Assembly: GCF_028858725.1 (NCBI RefSeq)
Contig: NC_084769.1
Location: 6,573,501-6,637,500, forward strand
Length of the DNA: 64,000 nucleotides
Origin: Colius striatus
Lineage: Eukaryota; Chordata; Aves; Coliiformes; Coliidae
Reading direction: 5' to 3'
Shown here: one piece after another, positions 59,861 through 64,000 of the stretch
Position numbering within the stretch: the stretch's first letter is position 1
Layout: each line of letters opens with the position of its first letter
Made by a program: the position numbers and the translations under genes
Notes under the pieces: model-generated
Told to the model about the DNA's origin: nothing
Database searches by the model: none
Seen by the model: only the letters and a program-made list of their open reading frames with translations

Positions 59861-62399
59861 ATATAAATAATCAAAAGCAAAGGCACTGGTTTGCCACTCT
59901 TGGCCTGCAGCAGAGTATATTCTTTCAGGACTACCTGATGTTGTAATTGGCTTTTGTCAAGATCACACGTGTCAGTTGTTTGCATGAGACCTGCCTGGAG
60001 CTCTCAGCAGAATTTAAATCTGCAACCAAAGAGCTTTCCAGTCACTTCTTACTGGAACTTGTGGATGGCAGCATGGCTCTGACTTCTGGTAGGGAAAGTT
60101 TTCCTCATGCAGGCATGGAAAAATGCACGATTTTTAGTACAAAAAATTACCCAGTTATAGTAAATTTAGCTTTGGACTGAAAATACAGGAGATGGAGCAT
60201 GAGGAAATACAGGAGATGTACAACATCTAATGTACAACATCTTACTTTATCTGACCTTTTAGTACTTGCATTCTTCCAGATCAAATGCTTTCTCTCAGTT
60301 TGTGTGCATGCCCAAATGCCTGTTCACCACTAGTGGAAAAGGGGGTTTCCATGACAAGTCAGGACATAGAAGAGGAGACTGACCATTTTTACTGCAAAGC
60401 CTGGTAATAGTGATGTGCTCCCAGCATACAGTTCCTGGCAGGATGGCACCAAGGAGGAATACAACGAGCAGGGAAGCCGTTGGCATGTGGCTGACCCCCT
60501 GTTCCTGAATGCAGACCCGAGTGGGAGCAGCTCTCCTACCTTGAGAAGAGCAGTGGTGGGAGAGCATCAGAATCTGGTGACAAGGCCAGGAAAGCAGGAT
60601 CCCAAACCATAGAGAGGAGCAAACCAGCAGTGCAGCAACAGCTCCTCCTCACTCCAATCTATGTGACGTTTATCCTGTGTAGTGACCATGAAGACAAGAG
60701 GAGAAAAAGCAGTGAGTGAAGCATACTGTTGGCACCCCAGAGAGTATTGAGCTGCAATGAAGTGCACATCAAAATTGTTTAGACATTTCGATCCATATTC
60801 AGCTATCAGAATTTTGGCTGAAATTCAGCTGGGCCCTAAGCAAAGTCGAACACAGGCCACATACATCTTATCTACACTAATGAGGTGTTGCCTTTTGCTG
60901 ACTGGAAGGAGATCTGCCAAGATTTTATTTTCTGGAGCATGATTTTGGAAAATATCAACTCTCTGTTGGGTGAAGTAATGTATTGAAGCTTCTGATTCTC
61001 TGAATGTAGGTGATAGCAATCCTTGTTTCTCACTGCTAGTCCATCCATCCTGCTCTCCTCCCCACGTGGCTTGTGGATGGAGGAAGCTCCTACACCTCAA
61101 ACAGGAGCTGAAAGGTTCTCTGCTTCAACCCCAGATGAGAGGAACAGGGAAAGCAGATTTACTTACAAATACCTGAACCGAAATCCATAGCACACTAATG
61201 CTGTTCTCTGTCTAATTTGATGATCGTGCCTGATTCAGTTTGTACGGGTTGATGATTCAGGCCTGACACAGGGAACTAGCAAAGGGCTGTGCTCCCTTCA
61301 TCCTTATCCCTGCAGCACTGCAGGCAGGCAGAAGAGCCCTTCCTCAGTTGCTTCATCACAAGCAACTGGCACTTTCACAGATACCAGAAGGTATAATGTT
61401 ATTTGATGTGGCAGTTTATTGGGCTGATCATGAAGACTCAGAGACTTATAAAATCACAGTTTATTACCGATCAGGTCATGCACATACATATTTATAGACT
61501 TCAGAAAACCTTTGCAATTGATCACGTAGGGCAGCACATTCCATTTTAATACAAGGCATTATTTGTTTTCCCTGTAGAACCACCTTTTTGTATCCACAGG
61601 AGGCAGTTTAAAACATTTACAGCAGAGTTCCTTTTTCATCTGTCATATGCTTATTACCAGCCTTGGTCTAGGCAGTTACATTTACATTTGTTTCCTTCTT
61701 TGATCTCCACAATCTATATGAAAACACACATTAGGAACAAAAAAGGAGTGGGTGGCTTTTAAGCCTGACTTTCCTTACACATCACTAAGTCTTGTGCCTT
61801 CTGCTTATCAGCTCACTTCTCATATCTCTTGCTTTAAAATCCTATTCTTCCTAATGCCAGTCCATTTAGGTTTTGAGATTACTCGTGCCACTTGTTAACA
61901 TTCAGACCCAAACCCATTCATAAATTGTGGTTAAGTTTCTTATACAGACTCAGAATTTGGCTATTTGACGAAAAAGGCCTGGTTTTATATTAAACCTCTT
62001 CAGATAGTGCATGAATAAAGCAGTTACTCCTAAATCTCATTTGCAATTATGGAATCTTCTGAACTGGGTTGTTCTGCTTTTTAAGAAGTAGTGAGTACTG
62101 ATTGCTGCAGAGTGGTTGTTTTCAGAGTAAGTCTTAAAACTAGCAAAATCCATTTTGGAAGCAAATTCAGTATCTGCCAGGGAGTTCAAGACTATGGTCA
62201 ACCAAAAAAGAAAAATCCTCAAAGAAATTTGAGCTCCCAAGGTGCAAAAGGAACACTTTGGTTTTGTTACTATGCGTGGTCCAGTCCAGGAGCAAGGAAG
62301 AGAGTCAAAGGTGTCCTTAGCAGAGGAATGTGGATAATGTAGACAGTATCTAAACTTTGGGGGAAAAAAATATTCTGCTGTGAGTGAAGACAAACAAGC
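59861..62399. other. Non-coding stretch with a nested tandem duplication
   Basis: No supportable gene. A cluster of two short duplications lies at 60,181-60,242 (separate entry). The remainder is ordinary composition. Confidence 0.5.
60181..60242. repeat. Two adjoining short direct duplications
   Basis: AAATACAGGAGATG occurs at 60,181-60,194 and 60,205-60,218, and the overlapping word ATGTACAACATCT occurs at 60,216-60,228 and 60,230-60,242. Both pairs are exact, so two slippage events occurred side by side. Confidence 0.88.
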
Positions 62400-62900
62400 C
62401 AACAGAGCTGAGATTTCTCATTGGATGCTGATCTAAACTGACCCCGTAATCAGGCCTTCGGAGGCTTGAGGCCAAAGGTTTGGGATCCAGCTGGCGATTA
62501 CAGCACATGTATCCACTGGTATTTGCATTCCAATTTGCATCTTTCTCACCAACAGAGGGGAGAGCTTTTCAGGTTATGCTTTTATACATCCTTTCCTCTC
62601 AAACACCTTTGGTATGCATCCAAAGAGAATCCTTCCTGCTGCCTTGTTTCTAGGCCGGTGCATTTTCCTGGGTATAGCTTCAGACGTGTGTGCCTTGAAA
62701 GCACTCTGCCATTCCCTCCTAGCCTGTGGTGATTGATCTGCCTTTAGTGCCTGTTTCACCAACTGCAAGCGCCCTGCCAGGACACTTCTTTCATACAACC
62801 TGAAAGCGTTCTTCTTTATATGTGCCAATTGAAATACATCAAATGCGTCGTGGGATGAGACCGAATTAATACTCGGGGTTATGTGCATAGTAATTCACGG
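62400..62900. promoter_or_regulatory. Candidate regulatory or conserved element with paired octamers
   Basis: This 500-bp interval has more CpGs and a less repetitive texture than its flanks. It contains two perfect POU octamer motifs (ATTTGCAT) on the same strand at 62,521-62,528 and 62,533-62,540, 12 bp apart. A 104-codon minus-strand frame (62,888-62,574) and an 88-codon plus-strand frame (62,466-62,732) both cross it, with no motif I recognise. The appearance fits a conserved enhancer or an unannotated exon, but neither can be shown from a single sequence. Confidence 0.35.
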
Positions 62901-64000
62901 TAAAAGACTGAAAGATGTAAAGATGTGTTGAATGTGTTTCCTTTTTGTTTGATCCAGATCCAGCATGTGTGGAGCAAATAGGTTTGAAGTTATATTTTTG
63001 TATGCAGATGACAGCAACTTGGATTAACTCCTATTGTGCTTGAATGTAACATTTTCATCTGATGCCAGCTCTTCTTGTTTCACATCCTCTTTCTGTTATT
63101 ACACTACACATACAACGATCCAAGATATTAACTATCTCTGTAAGTTACTGGAAAGGAACAAGCCAGACACGTGTTGTGACATTCCAGCAGTCAAACTGAG
63201 TGTCAAATTCATCTCTTCTCCCATTTCTAAATGCAACCCACAGATTTATCGTACCAGGACAGATGACTAACCAACTTCTAATTTCATTTTGCAATTAATA
63301 TTTCATGTGCTTAGCACTGGTCATGAATGGAACTAATTGTCATTTGTATATCTGTTTTAAAAATTATTCCAAAATGCTGAGCTTTTATGTTAATAAATAG
63401 CTAAAATGAAAAGGAAAGTGTTTCTGGTTTGGAAGGCTTTTAATTTAGAGGAGATTTGACCAGCTGATCTCAGCTCTACAAAGCGCAAACAAATTTCAGG
63501 CTGAAAGGAATTCCGGTTTTCCTCTTCTCGGGATGTAAAATATGGCTGAATAAATTAAAAGGGATTAAAATTGGTTTTCAATAGAACCTTACAGTATGAA
63601 GTCACTGCTACTATACCATTGTGCAGCACACAATGGCTGCAGGCGTGGCTGGCTGCTGCTAGGCAGAGGCTAATATTGTTTCACCTTAAAACTTAATAAT
63701 AAAGCAGCTTCAATCAATGATTTTCTCTTCTTTAAAAGAGTAATTCATTTAGGAAAGCAGCATGTGTGCATGTGTGTAGGCAGCAGTAAAATATCTCCCA
63801 AGTGCCCCAGTGTGCTACCTCATGCTAAGTGGTTTCAAAAGGAAAAAGACTTTAATTTAATTTAGACAAGTGCCGTGGTTTTCCAAGCAGAGTGCCGGGA
63901 GGAGAGACGCTGTGAGCCTCCACGCCTCTGCTGCCCCGGCAGGCCTCAGGACAGGCTGCTCCCTGGCCAGCTCCAGCTTCCACACATGCTGTGTGCTGGG
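62901..64000. other. Non-coding right end with a SOX-like palindrome
   Basis: No gene recognised. There is a perfect 8-bp inverted repeat at 63,616-63,636 (separate entry), an AT-rich segment with TAAT cores at about 63,280-63,420, and a GC-richer edge from about 63,870 that continues beyond the window. Confidence 0.45.
63616..63636. promoter_or_regulatory. Perfect inverted repeat of SOX-type half-sites
   Basis: CCATTGTG at 63,616-63,623 is followed after 5 nt by CACAATGG at 63,629-63,636. Each arm contains the ACAATG/CATTGT core bound by SOX-family HMG proteins. The arms point away from each other, opposite to the best known SOX dimer sites. The binding role is inferred from motif only. Confidence 0.35.

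Overview
The window is vertebrate, and very probably bird, nuclear DNA. The main evidence is at least 14 copies of CR1, the dominant LINE of birds. Many of them end in the diagnostic ATTCTATGA-type tail, and their reading frames match the C-terminus of the CR1 ORF2 protein. A roughly 1.1-kb solitary LTR at about 34,144-35,243 resembles an endogenous-retrovirus LTR family known from zebra finch and other neoavian birds, so a neoavian host is more likely than a galliform. There are no bacterial operons, rRNA, tRNA or CRISPR arrays.

Layout. From 1 to about 36,000 I see no gene: this is AT-leaning intergenic (or distal intronic) DNA carrying most of the CR1 copies and the LTR. From about 37,600 to 39,100 there is a strong CpG island, the only obvious promoter. 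Inside it a plus-strand start codon at 38,564 in strong Kozak context opens an 18-codon, signal-peptide-like frame that meets a GTAAGT donor at 38,618; two short upstream ORFs precede it. A competing minus-strand exon (38,360 to 37,881, with a CAG/GTGAAG donor) overlaps it, so the direction of transcription is not settled from sequence. I do not recognise the gene. From 39,100 to 64,000 the DNA looks like a large first intron (if the plus-strand model holds) or intergenic sequence: few CR1 copies, a decayed CR1 reverse-transcriptase relic at about 54,313-54,762, a 215-bp pentanucleotide array (CTCTC/CTCCC) at 56,551-56,765, and regulatory-looking DNA near the right end, with paired octamer motifs at 62,521-62,540 and a SOX-like palindrome at 63,616-63,636.

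The roughly 16 kb around the CpG island (35,250-51,590) has no CR1 copy I can recognise, in contrast to the flank on the left. Almost all long open frames in the window are chance, CR1 fragments, GC-rich island artefacts or repeat-array translations. I found no clear evidence of a new multi-gene system. The most interesting items are the island with overlapping sense and antisense exon candidates, the G-quadruplex-forming block in the pentanucleotide array, the internal roughly 50-bp periodicity of the LTR, the paired octamers, and a coiled-coil-like coding relic near 45,675-45,956.
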